Below the pieces are notes generated by a model, which saw only the letters and a program-made list of their open reading frames with translations, ran no database searches and was not told where the DNA came from. A stretch of DNA of 13,921 nt, taken from NCBI RefSeq assembly GCF_946477055.1, contig NZ_CAMKXG010000071.1:1-13921 (forward strand), given 5' to 3'. This document shows, one piece after another, positions 7,194 to 13,268 of the stretch (position 1 is its first letter; each line of letters begins with the position of its first letter). Source of the stretch: Lonsdalea britannica. GTDB taxonomy: Bacteria > Pseudomonadota > Gammaproteobacteria > Enterobacterales > Enterobacteriaceae. Position numbers and translations under genes: made by a program.

Positions 7194-8125
7194 CCCGCAT
7201 GGTGGATGACATCCCTACGGCGCGCGTAGACGCGGTCGATATTATTCAAGCGGCCGGCGGCAGCCGTAGCGAAGCTCGCGTATTCAGTAAACTCTTCGGT
7301 ATCGAACATGTCGCCGCGCTGCCGCGTACGGACTCGCTCCTTAATACCTTTTTGTCCCTGCTGGACAGGCTTGATGTGAGCGCCGAAGAGACGCCCATCG
7401 ATACGCTGATTTACGTGCATGCCCTGCCGATCCAGCCCGCCGAAGGGGAAGGCCTGACGACAGAACTGATCCGTCGCCATCCGGCGTTAACACAGGTAAA
7501 GCACCGTTACGAGATTGATCAACACAACTGCGGCGGCGGATTCTGGGGACTCAAGATGCTCCAGTCGCTCTTTCGGGCCGGGCTGTCGCAACGCGCGCTG
7601 CTGGTATTGGGCGACTCGCTCAGCACATTCGCGCTGGGGGAACGTTATATCCCCGGCTGCACGATCCTTGGCGATGGCTTCGTCGTCATGCTGCTGGACA
7701 ATCAGGATGACGGGATACAGCTGACGCCTCCTTTTGTGGAACATCGCGCTGAATTCTGGCCCGGACTCTTTATCGAATCGCCGCAAAAAAGCGCCTTCTA
7801 TGCCGAACACAACGCGATGATGGATCACGCGCTGGCATCCATTGCGTTTTCTTTTCAGACGCATAGCGTGTTGCTGCCGCACAATATCAACCGCCTGACC
7901 TGGCTTAACTTCACGCGGCTCCATCCTGAATTCGAAGCACGTATCGATACCCGGTTATTGCCGGACGTGGGCCATTGTTGTGCGGCCGATCCCTTTTTGC
8001 TGTTGAGCCGCCGACTGCAAAATAGTCAGCCCTTATCAAAACGCTGCGGCCTGCTGTCCATCGGCGCGGGCGCCTTTATCGGCGCTTGCAGCGTCCTCCC
8101 AGACCCACAGCGCATCGCCGGATGA
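7184..8125 (+). CDS. KAS III-like acyltransferase/condensing enzyme 2 (Cys-His-His), module B
   Basis: 313 aa paralogue of the protein at 4181. Nucleophile Cys116 in DQHNCGGGFWGLKML; His233 in LPHNIN at the FabH His position; and VGHCCAADPF (262-271) at the FabH Asn position, again with His (264) instead of Asn and with the same H-C-x-x-A-D-P-F pattern as the first copy. LLSIGAGAFIGA (290-301) is the C-terminal glycine-rich hairpin. The shared H-C-x-x-A-D-P-F signature shows that the two copies form their own subfamily. Its ATG overlaps the degenerate KAS gene by 10 bases, which fits co-translation and assembly of a dead/active pair. It most likely transfers or condenses an acyl group from a carrier protein; donor and acceptor are unknown. 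Confidence 0.87.
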   Translation: MRLTRMVDDIPTARVDAVDIIQAAGGSRSEARVFSKLFGIEHVAALPRTDSLLNTFLSLLDRLDVSAEETPIDTLIYVHALPIQPAEGEGLTTELIRRHPALTQVKHRYEIDQHNCGGGFWGLKMLQSLFRAGLSQRALLVLGDSLSTFALGERYIPGCTILGDGFVVMLLDNQDDGIQLTPPFVEHRAEFWPGLFIESPQKSAFYAEHNAMMDHALASIAFSFQTHSVLLPHNINRLTWLNFTRLHPEFEARIDTRLLPDVGHCCAADPFLLLSRRLQNSQPLSKRCGLLSIGAGAFIGACSVLPDPQRIAG

Positions 8126-8132
8126 TAAGGAG
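8126..8132 (+). promoter_or_regulatory. Ribosome binding site deciding the GTG start of the P450 gene
   Basis: TAAGGAG lies five bases before the GTG at 8138, directly after the TGA of the KAS III gene. There is no suitable ATG nearby, so the P450 starts with GTG. Confidence 0.7.
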
Positions 8133-8137
8133 CAAAC

Positions 8138-9475
8138 GTGATACGACCTTATACCGCCCTACCCACCGTTGACGTTGACGAAAAGCGTCTACGCGCGCTC
8201 GGCATTTTAAAGACGGTGGAGGAAGCGGTCGCCGCCGAGGGCGATGTGGTCCGGCTCCGATTCGCCAACAGCGCCGATTTGGTCGTGCTGGGCGGCGCCC
8301 GTCACGTGCGCTACTGGCAGAAAAATGACGATCGTTTCGGTAAGGATGTTCTGACACTGCCGTCCTCCGCAGCCGTTGGCCGCCTCCTGCTGGGAGATGC
8401 GCTCACGTTTGCGCAGGATGGCGACGAATGGCGGCAGCGCAGAAGACTCACCGTGCCGCAGGTCAATCCGAAATGCGCGTCGTTGCAGCTGTCTGTGACG
8501 GAAAGCGCGGATTGGCTTGTCGGTCAGTTTGCCACCTCGGCACCCGTGGCACTGCGCGATCTCACGCTCGAGTGGGCGGTGCGCGCCGTGATGCCGCCCT
8601 TTATCGGCCATCGCTGTACGCGCCGGGAAGGCCAGCGCTTCGCCACGGAAACCCATCAGGCGTTCTACGCGCTAATCCAAAAAGCCGCCACCGTCGATCG
8701 AGAGACGTTGCTTCGCGATCCGATCCTGCTGAATTATCGTCAGCGCCTGCATACGCTGGTAGAGGCGAGCCTGCTCGGCATCGCCGACGAGCCGGATACG
8801 ATGCTGGCCCAGCTTTATCATGCCCTCGACGTCGCCCGCCACCCGGAGCGCAAAGCGTCGCTGGTGAATCAGGTGATGGGCAATTTGTCAGGCAGTATTG
8901 ATAACCCGGCCACCAGCCTTCAATGGTGTCTGATCCATCTGGCCCGGCACCCCGACGTACAGGCGCGGATCGCTCAGGAAACGCGCGCGCTCCCCCCCGA
9001 CGGGATCAGCCTGCAAAAATGCCCGGTCACGCTGGCCGCCGTTAAAGAATCGCTGCGGCTGACGCCGGTCTCATCGCTGGTGGAACGGACGGTATTACAG
9101 GATATTGAGATCGCGGGTTACCGCATCCCCACCGGCACCGCGATCCTGTTTTCCCCCTGGCTGGTACATCATGACGCCTGTCTTTGGCCTGAACCGATAC
9201 AGTTCAATATCGATCGTTTTCTTCAGGGCCCTATCCCGCCGTACCACTACTTTCCTTTCGGGACGGGCAAACGCCACTGCGTAGGGATGTCACTTTCGCT
9301 TCATCAGTTGGTGATAACACTGGCTCGACTCTCGCAACGCTGCCAATTCCAACTGGCGCCCGGAACGCGACCGGTGGACCTGCGCCCGGAATTTGGTCTC
9401 AGCCTCGCGCCGAGAGGCGATGTGTCCCTGACGGCCACGCCTCTGGCGACCCCGGTTTCTCTCGGTTCTTTTTAA
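8138..9475 (+). CDS. Cytochrome P450 monooxygenase
   Basis: 445 aa soluble P450 without a membrane anchor. The heme loop is FPFGTGKRHCVG (372-383, with Cys381 as iron ligand). The ExxR pair is in KESLRL (Glu304, Arg307), FNIDRF (356-361) stands for the meander/PERF region, and the C-helix WRQRRR (98-103) can contact a heme propionate. The I-helix reads SGSIDNPATSLQW (251-263) where AGxD/ETT is usual: the acid Asp255 is kept but the oxygen-activating Thr is Asn256. This makes plain hydroxylation less certain; similar changes occur in P450s that act on carrier-bound or peptide substrates. It lies 12 bases after the KAS III gene, so it belongs to the operon and probably oxidises the intermediate handled by module B. 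Redox partners (ferredoxin and its reductase) are not in the window. Confidence 0.92.
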   Translation: MIRPYTALPTVDVDEKRLRALGILKTVEEAVAAEGDVVRLRFANSADLVVLGGARHVRYWQKNDDRFGKDVLTLPSSAAVGRLLLGDALTFAQDGDEWRQRRRLTVPQVNPKCASLQLSVTESADWLVGQFATSAPVALRDLTLEWAVRAVMPPFIGHRCTRREGQRFATETHQAFYALIQKAATVDRETLLRDPILLNYRQRLHTLVEASLLGIADEPDTMLAQLYHALDVARHPERKASLVNQVMGNLSGSIDNPATSLQWCLIHLARHPDVQARIAQETRALPPDGISLQKCPVTLAAVKESLRLTPVSSLVERTVLQDIEIAGYRIPTGTAILFSPWLVHHDACLWPEPIQFNIDRFLQGPIPPYHYFPFGTGKRHCVGMSLSLHQLVITLARLSQRCQFQLAPGTRPVDLRPEFGLSLAPRGDVSLTATPLATPVSLGSF

Positions 9476-9486
9476 ATACGCGCTAC

Positions 9487-9491
9487 GGAGG
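9487..9491 (+). promoter_or_regulatory. Strong Shine-Dalgarno of the GIN-domain gene
   Basis: GGAGG four bases before the ATG at 9496, inside the 20-base gap after the P450 stop; it supports this start and continued reading of the same transcript. Confidence 0.6.
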
Positions 9492-9495
9492 TCCT

Positions 9496-10164
9496 ATGAC
9501 CCGCTTGAACACTGTTTTTTCTCTCGCATTGCTTTTTGGCGCCACCCTCAACGCCGCTTCAGCGGCCGATATTGAGAAACGGATAGACCTATCTTCCTTT
9601 GACGAACTGGAGTTATCGAAAGGGCTTTCCGTCACGCTCAAATGCGCGGATAAGCCTTATGCCGTGGCCAGCGCATCCCAAAAGGTGTTGGATCAATTGC
9701 AGGTCCATTCGGCGAGCAAGAAGCTCAGCATGACGGGGGTGACCCGCGACGTAGACGGGTGGGATCTCTCGGACAATAAAACAGACCTGACGATTTTTAC
9801 GGACAAACCCGTACGGTCAATCAAGACCACCTTTGGCGTCAACCTGAAGGCCGATGCCTGCGCCCTCAGCACGGAGCAGGTGACGGTGGATGGCAGCATG
9901 GGCTCCACGATAGCGCTGAGCGGCAACCTTCACCGTCTGGATGCCAAGCTGGCGATGGGCGCGAAACTGGTCAACGACACCCACGATCTGGTGGTCCAGT
10001 CAGCCCACATGAGCGTGGCGATGGGCGCGGAAGCGGACCTGTGCCGCGCACGTGAAGTGTCGGGAAGCGCCGCGATGGGCGGACTCGTCTATATAGGCAC
10101 AGACACGCACAACACGTTGACCAGCGATATGGGCGCGACGGTGCGGACCCGCGATTGCCAATAA
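9496..10164 (+). CDS. Secreted GIN-domain (DUF2807-like) beta-helix protein
   Basis: 222 aa. The first 23 residues form a Sec signal peptide: Arg3, a hydrophobic core VFSLALLFGATL, and an AxA site ending in ASA before AD. The mature part begins DIEKRIDLSSFDELELSKGLSV, the usual opening of GIN-domain proteins, in which a low-complexity beta-helix follows. Five turns are visible through a repeated Met-Gly at 135, 154, 176, 194 and 212, spaced 18-22 residues apart. Four cysteines (50, 122, 183, 221) could form disulfides in the periplasm. The family has no settled function; binding, adhesion or an envelope role is usual speculation. It lies 20 bases after the P450 gene and ends the operon, so it may bind or protect against the product outside the cytoplasm, but this is inference from position only. 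Confidence 0.75.
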   Translation: MTRLNTVFSLALLFGATLNAASAADIEKRIDLSSFDELELSKGLSVTLKCADKPYAVASASQKVLDQLQVHSASKKLSMTGVTRDVDGWDLSDNKTDLTIFTDKPVRSIKTTFGVNLKADACALSTEQVTVDGSMGSTIALSGNLHRLDAKLAMGAKLVNDTHDLVVQSAHMSVAMGAEADLCRAREVSGSAAMGGLVYIGTDTHNTLTSDMGATVRTRDCQ

Positions 10165-10218
10165 TCCCCCGCGATAAGCACGTGACGCTCCCGGCCAGCG
10201 GCGGATACGGGCACTGAT

Positions 10219-10255
10219 GAGAGTCTGATGCGGACAATAAATGCCTCAGACTCTC
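10219..10255. terminator. Perfect 10-bp hairpin after the GIN-domain gene (first of three)
   Basis: GAGAGTCTGA (10219-10228) pairs exactly with TCAGACTCTC (10246-10255) around a 17-base loop. It lies 54 bases after the operon's last stop codon. No T-run follows, so it could be a mRNA 3' stabilising or attenuating structure rather than a classical intrinsic terminator. Confidence 0.45.
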
Positions 10256-10256
10256 C

Positions 10257-10286
10257 ATAGCGCTCTCCCCATCGGTGGAGCGCTAT
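10257..10286. terminator. Perfect 9-bp hairpin (second of three)
   Basis: ATAGCGCTC (10257-10265) pairs with GAGCGCTAT (10278-10286) around a 12-base loop, one base after the first hairpin. GC-rich stem, no T-run. Terminator-like or repeat-element-like. Confidence 0.45.
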
Positions 10287-10317
10287 CGCGCTAAACCTTC
10301 GCCCATCGCCCCCACTC

Positions 10318-10357
10318 AAACGGCATGATATTCACCTTTTTACACATCATGCCGTTT
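10318..10357. terminator. Perfect 12-bp hairpin (third of three), best terminator candidate
   Basis: AAACGGCATGAT (10318-10329) pairs exactly with ATCATGCCGTTT (10346-10357) around a 16-base loop. The A's at the 5' foot and T's at the 3' foot (GTTTAT) are the arrangement of a weak bidirectional intrinsic terminator. With no gene on the other strand, it most likely closes the biosynthetic operon. Confidence 0.5.
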
Positions 10358-10394
10358 ATCCTCAGAATAAATTGCCCTGCTGTATTCGAAAATA

Positions 10395-10560
10395 GCGGAT
10401 GCTGCCCGAGATAATTTACACTTCCCGGGGAGAATCGCTCACCCATAGCCATTGATTAAAAATATAAATAATGACCCGACTTAGTTTTCCCATAACCTGG
10501 GATGCTAATTCACAATAAGACAAGGCGGATTTCATCGCTGCGGAGATAATATAAATTCAC
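10395..10560. repeat. Imperfect direct repeat around GAGATAAT
   Basis: GCGGAT then GCTGC-CC-GAGATAAT-TTACACTTC (10395-10424) recurs as GCGGAT, six other bases, then GCTGC-G-GAGATAAT-ATAAATTC (10525 to about 10559), some 135 bases further on. GATAAT resembles a -10 box in both copies, but I see no matching -35. It could be a duplicated promoter or protein site; chance similarity is possible. Confidence 0.3.
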
Positions 10561-10599
10561 TCTCAATAAAAATAAAATCAACCTTATTGATTTCTCTTT

Positions 10600-10613
10600 G
10601 TTTTTTAAAAAAC
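10600..10613. repeat. Perfect 14-bp A/T palindrome
   Basis: G-T6-A6-C is perfectly palindromic and sits in the most AT-rich part of the spacer. Its arrangement (T-tract then A-tract) is the reverse of the A6T6 palindrome at 1485. Likely a bending or nucleoid-protein site; no direct evidence. Confidence 0.3.
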
Positions 10614-10691
10614 ATCTCGACAACACGGTTTATTTCCTGCTTCTCTGGATATCTATTGGCTATTTGTTTTCTTCCCAAAAATCAAAAAACA

Positions 10692-10736
10692 CCTGATATC
10701 TCTCGCCCTTGCATCAGGCTTTGTTATTTATTTTTC
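10692..10736 (+). terminator. Possible weak intrinsic terminator (short stem with T-rich tail)
   Basis: CCTGAT (10692-10697) pairs with ATCAGG (10713-10718) around a 15-base loop and is followed by a T-rich stretch (TTTGTTATTTATTTTT). The stem is only six pairs, so efficiency would be low. Confidence 0.25.
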
Positions 10737-10769
10737 TGACATTATGAAAAATAAAAAAATTCATCCAAT

Positions 10770-10805
10770 CCAATGTTGATTATCAGAATAGCCAATGCTA
10801 ATTAT
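10770..10805. promoter_or_regulatory. Tandem direct repeats spaced 22 bp: candidate operator
   Basis: CCAATGTTGATTAT (10770-10783) and CCAATGCTAATTAT (10792-10805) agree at 12 of 14 positions and are offset by 22 bases, about two helical turns, so a protein would see both on one DNA face. They lie some 170 bases before the sulfotransferase start. Head-to-tail repeats at this spacing are usual for AraC/XylS-type and some response-regulator sites. No regulator gene is in the window, so the protein is unknown. Confidence 0.4.
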
Positions 10806-10830
10806 GTATTAAGCGTAAATATTCTCGTGG

Positions 10831-10847
10831 GGTGACTTCATATCACC
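10831..10847. promoter_or_regulatory. Short inverted repeat GGTGA-N7-TCACC
   Basis: GGTGA (10831-10835) and TCACC (10843-10847) form a 17-base interrupted palindrome between the tandem repeats and the sulfotransferase start. It could be a dimeric repressor site in the leader or promoter. Five-base arms are short enough for chance. Confidence 0.25.
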
Positions 10848-10869
10848 TTAATCCGTTTATTGCTTATGA

Positions 10870-10883
10870 CTAGACACTAGACA
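10870..10883. repeat. Tandem 7-bp direct repeat CTAGACA
   Basis: Two exact copies of CTAGACA stand head to tail about 90 bases before the sulfotransferase start. Could be a small slippage duplication or a binding site. Confidence 0.3.
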
Positions 10884-10961
10884 ATATATGCCCCCTTGTT
10901 TGCCTTCACGGTCACGTTATTCAGCAAGCGGGTGATGTTTATTTGAAACATTCTTCCACGG

Positions 10962-10969
10962 AAAGGAGG
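10962..10969 (+). promoter_or_regulatory. Strong ribosome binding site of the sulfotransferase gene
   Basis: AAAGGAGG, near consensus, lies four bases before the ATG at 10974. Just upstream, ATGTTT (10935-10940) and AAACAT (10946-10951) could pair around a five-base loop in the leader without covering the site. Confidence 0.65.
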
Positions 10970-10973
10970 CAAC

Positions 10974-11909
10974 ATGTCGGGTCCATCCGCAACCGTCACG
11001 TCTTGTGAACTCACAACCAACCCGGTGCTGCTGGGAGGGGAAAACCGCTCGGGCACCACGCTGCTCAGCGTCATTCTCGATTCGCACCCGGACCTCGTGG
11101 TCGGCCCGGAGATCGACTTCACGGAGCCGGTCAATCTGGGTCCGCATATTCTGGCCGTCTGCGACTTTTTGGATGCCAACGAAAGTCTGCTCGTTGGCGC
11201 GACGAAGGAAACGTTCGCCCCCGAGTGGTACGACGGGGTGCATTTTGTGGTTCAGTGTGAACGCTCCGGTCTCGCTCGTCATGAAGTCAGAGTATTAGTG
11301 AAGAGCCTGATGGCCGAGTGCGGCCGGGATCTTTCCGCGCTCGAAGATCGCTGCCGTCTTATCGAGTTGATGGGTGAGCGCCGCCGCGAGCAAACGGGAA
11401 CGCAGCGATGGGGGCTGAAACTGCAGCGAAGAATCAAGGATATCGGCACCTACGCGGCAATCTGGCCTGAGGCCCGGTTTATCCATATCGTGCGCGATGG
11501 GCGGGATCTGGCGGCCTCTCACCTCAAGACCGTTCCCGACTGGGGATACCAGACGATTGCCGAAGCCGCCAACGGCTGGCTCGAGATCGTAGCCCACGCG
11601 CGTCTGACCGCGCCGGACTCACGTTATATGGAAGTCCGCTATGAAGATCTGGTGACCCTCCCGCGCGAGACGATTGCGCAGATGCTGGATTTTCTGGGGC
11701 TGCCGTGGAATGAGGCGGTCATGCGCCATGCCGATCAGAACCATGCCCTGTTCGACAAACCCTGGGGCCATCCGTCCGCTGAAACGGCGCGTCAACCACT
11801 CTACCGGGGGCGGAATGGACGCTATTTGCAGGATCTCAGCCCAACACAAATTGCTGAATTCGAGCACATCGCAGGGGCCGAACTGAAACGTCTGGGCTAC
11901 GAACTGTAA
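10974..11909 (+). CDS. PAPS-dependent sulfotransferase
   Basis: 311 aa cytoplasmic sulfotransferase, which moves a sulfuryl group from PAPS to a hydroxyl or amino group of a small molecule. The 5'-phosphosulfate loop GENRSGTTLLS (22-32) opens the fold after a short N-terminal strand. The 3'-phosphate strand and loop are FIHIVRDGRDLAASHL (169-184), with the typical R-D-G-R-D. YMEVRYEDLV (218-227) and the C-terminal LYRGRNGRYLQDLS (276-289) match the family's late motifs. No signal peptide. It starts the second operon after the long AT-rich spacer and is followed 24 bases later by the exporter, so sulfonation of the exported product is likely. The RSGTT loop and the style of the sequence recall actinobacterial and proteobacterial small-molecule sulfotransferases. 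The substrate is not evident. Confidence 0.88.
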   Translation: MSGPSATVTSCELTTNPVLLGGENRSGTTLLSVILDSHPDLVVGPEIDFTEPVNLGPHILAVCDFLDANESLLVGATKETFAPEWYDGVHFVVQCERSGLARHEVRVLVKSLMAECGRDLSALEDRCRLIELMGERRREQTGTQRWGLKLQRRIKDIGTYAAIWPEARFIHIVRDGRDLAASHLKTVPDWGYQTIAEAANGWLEIVAHARLTAPDSRYMEVRYEDLVTLPRETIAQMLDFLGLPWNEAVMRHADQNHALFDKPWGHPSAETARQPLYRGRNGRYLQDLSPTQIAEFEHIAGAELKRLGYEL

Positions 11910-11933
11910 GCTCATCAACGATCCACGGAGAGC

Positions 11934-13232
11934 ATGGCGATGCAGGTTTTACAGGATGTCTCACCGCGGCTGCCACGCAGCTTCCACCTTCTTCTCACGG
12001 GCCAATCGCTCTCTTTGGTGGGCACGCAGGTCACGCACCTCGCTCTCCCACTGACGGCGATCAACCTCAATCATGCCAGCCCGTTCGAAACCGGGGTTCT
12101 GCTCGCCTGTAGCAGAACCCCGTACCTGTTGCTCGGGCTGTTTGCCGGTCTGCTCGTCGACAGCTACTCGCACCGTCTGCTGCTGATGACGGCCAACATC
12201 ATCATGGCGCTAACGCTGGCTAGCGTGCCGCTGGTTTTTTTTCTGTCCGGGCAGGTCAGTATGTGGCACCTCTATACCGTCGCCACGCTGACCGGTGCCG
12301 CCATGGTGGTCGCCGATGTCACCTTTCTGGCCTGGGTGCCCGCGCTGGTGCCTTACCTGCAACTGACAAAGGCACAAAGCAGGCTGGAACTCGGGCAGTC
12401 AGCCGTCATGGTGGTCGGCCTGCCCATCGCGGGATGGCTGATCGCGGCCACGTCACCCGCCGTGGCGATACTGGCTGACTCCGTTTCCTTCCTGCTGATG
12501 TCGGCCCTGCTTCCTTTTGTCGCCACCGCGTCGGCGCGTCGGCGGCTTAATGTTAGCTCTGCCTGTGATGCCCCCACGGGCGGCGCGCTGGCGCGTATTT
12601 TGAAGGAGGCGGCCGAGGGCATGCGGTTTCTGATCCGGACGCCGCCGCTGCGTGCGTCAACCTTCGCCACCGTCACGCTGATTTTCTTCTACAGCGCCTA
12701 TTCCGCCGTCTTTATTCTCTATCTCTCCGACCAGTTGAAACTGACCTCGACCGAGATAGGTATCGTCACCAGCGTTGCCGCCATCGGCTGCGTTGTGGGT
12801 GCCCTGCTGGCCCGCCCGACGGCAAGAGTGCTGGGCCTTGGCCGCACGCTGGTCGCGGCAATCCTCGTCAGCGCCGTCGGCGCCATGCTCTGTCCGCTGC
12901 TGCCGAACATCCTCGTCGTCGGATTATCTCAATGCATCATGTGGATCGGGATACAGACCTACAACGTCCATCAGGTCCCCATCCGATATGCGTTAGCTCC
13001 GGCGGAAATCCACGGACGGGTGAATGCCAGCATCCGTACGCTGGTCTGGGGCCTGGCGCCGTTAGGCGCGGTGGTCGGCGGCTCCTGCGGGATGTGGCTG
13101 GGAACGCGAACGACGCTGTTGGTGACAGGCGTGCTGATCGCCGCCGCCGCCGTGTGGATTGTCATGTCGCCGCTGTGGGCGGTGCGCGAGCCTCAACTGG
13201 CCGCGCTTCGAAACGAAACCGCCCCCGCCTGA
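11934..13232 (+). CDS. MFS exporter, MFS_3/EntS-like
   Basis: 432 aa integral inner-membrane protein with about 12 hydrophobic helices and a central cytoplasmic loop around residues 200-235 (ARRRLNV to EGMRFLI). GLLVDSYSHR (72-81) is the G-x-x-x-D-x-x-x-x-R motif A between helices 2 and 3. RVNASIRTLVWGLAPLGAVVGG near the C-terminus is typical of the EntS-like MFS_3 group, which exports siderophores and drugs by proton antiport. Two start codons fit: ATG 11934, three bases after GGAG, and ATG 11940, nine bases after it; the second may be the better spaced. Lying between a sulfotransferase and an acyltransferase gene, it most probably exports the cluster product or gives self-resistance. Confidence 0.9.
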   Translation: MAMQVLQDVSPRLPRSFHLLLTGQSLSLVGTQVTHLALPLTAINLNHASPFETGVLLACSRTPYLLLGLFAGLLVDSYSHRLLLMTANIIMALTLASVPLVFFLSGQVSMWHLYTVATLTGAAMVVADVTFLAWVPALVPYLQLTKAQSRLELGQSAVMVVGLPIAGWLIAATSPAVAILADSVSFLLMSALLPFVATASARRRLNVSSACDAPTGGALARILKEAAEGMRFLIRTPPLRASTFATVTLIFFYSAYSAVFILYLSDQLKLTSTEIGIVTSVAAIGCVVGALLARPTARVLGLGRTLVAAILVSAVGAMLCPLLPNILVVGLSQCIMWIGIQTYNVHQVPIRYALAPAEIHGRVNASIRTLVWGLAPLGAVVGGSCGMWLGTRTTLLVTGVLIAAAAVWIVMSPLWAVREPQLAALRNETAPA

Positions 13233-13268
13233 GTCTTTTTCGTCCTTCACCGATACAGGGAAACGTTC

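Larger units (their letters stand above)
10165..10973. other. Long non-coding, mostly AT-rich intergenic region
   Basis: About 800 bases without a supported gene. The first 190 bases are GC-moderate and hold three perfect hairpins. The rest is strongly AT-rich: the 60 bases from 10561 contain 13 G/C, against 38 in the 60 bases from 11041 inside the next gene. This part contains an A/T palindrome, a possible terminator, and tandem direct repeats. Reading frames here are very short (11 and 15 codons for the two ATGs at 10748 and 10888) and lack ribosome sites. It likely carries the end of the upstream operon and the promoter of the sulfotransferase operon. Confidence 0.6.

Noticed and set aside
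3..10164. Quorum-sensing or prodiginine gene cluster as the identity of the operon
   Set aside because: ACAD and adenylation enzymes occur in those systems, but the duplicated KAS III pairs, P450, sulfotransferase and PapA-like enzyme do not match any such cluster I know, and no regulator or condensing PKS is present.
10692..10718. ACCTG...CAGG interrupted palindrome as a LuxR-type box
   Set aside because: The half-sites are 27 bases apart end to end and the inner bases do not match a lux box of about 20 bases; a short stem with a T-rich tail explains it better.
10860..10890. Possible sigma-70 promoter TTGCTT with TATATG
   Set aside because: Spacing would be 19 bases and both boxes match poorly. 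In an AT-rich region such pairs occur by chance.
10748..10932. Very short ORFs of 11 and 15 codons upstream of the sulfotransferase
   Set aside because: Neither has a ribosome site, their codons look random, and they are too short to distinguish from chance; a leader-peptide role cannot be supported.
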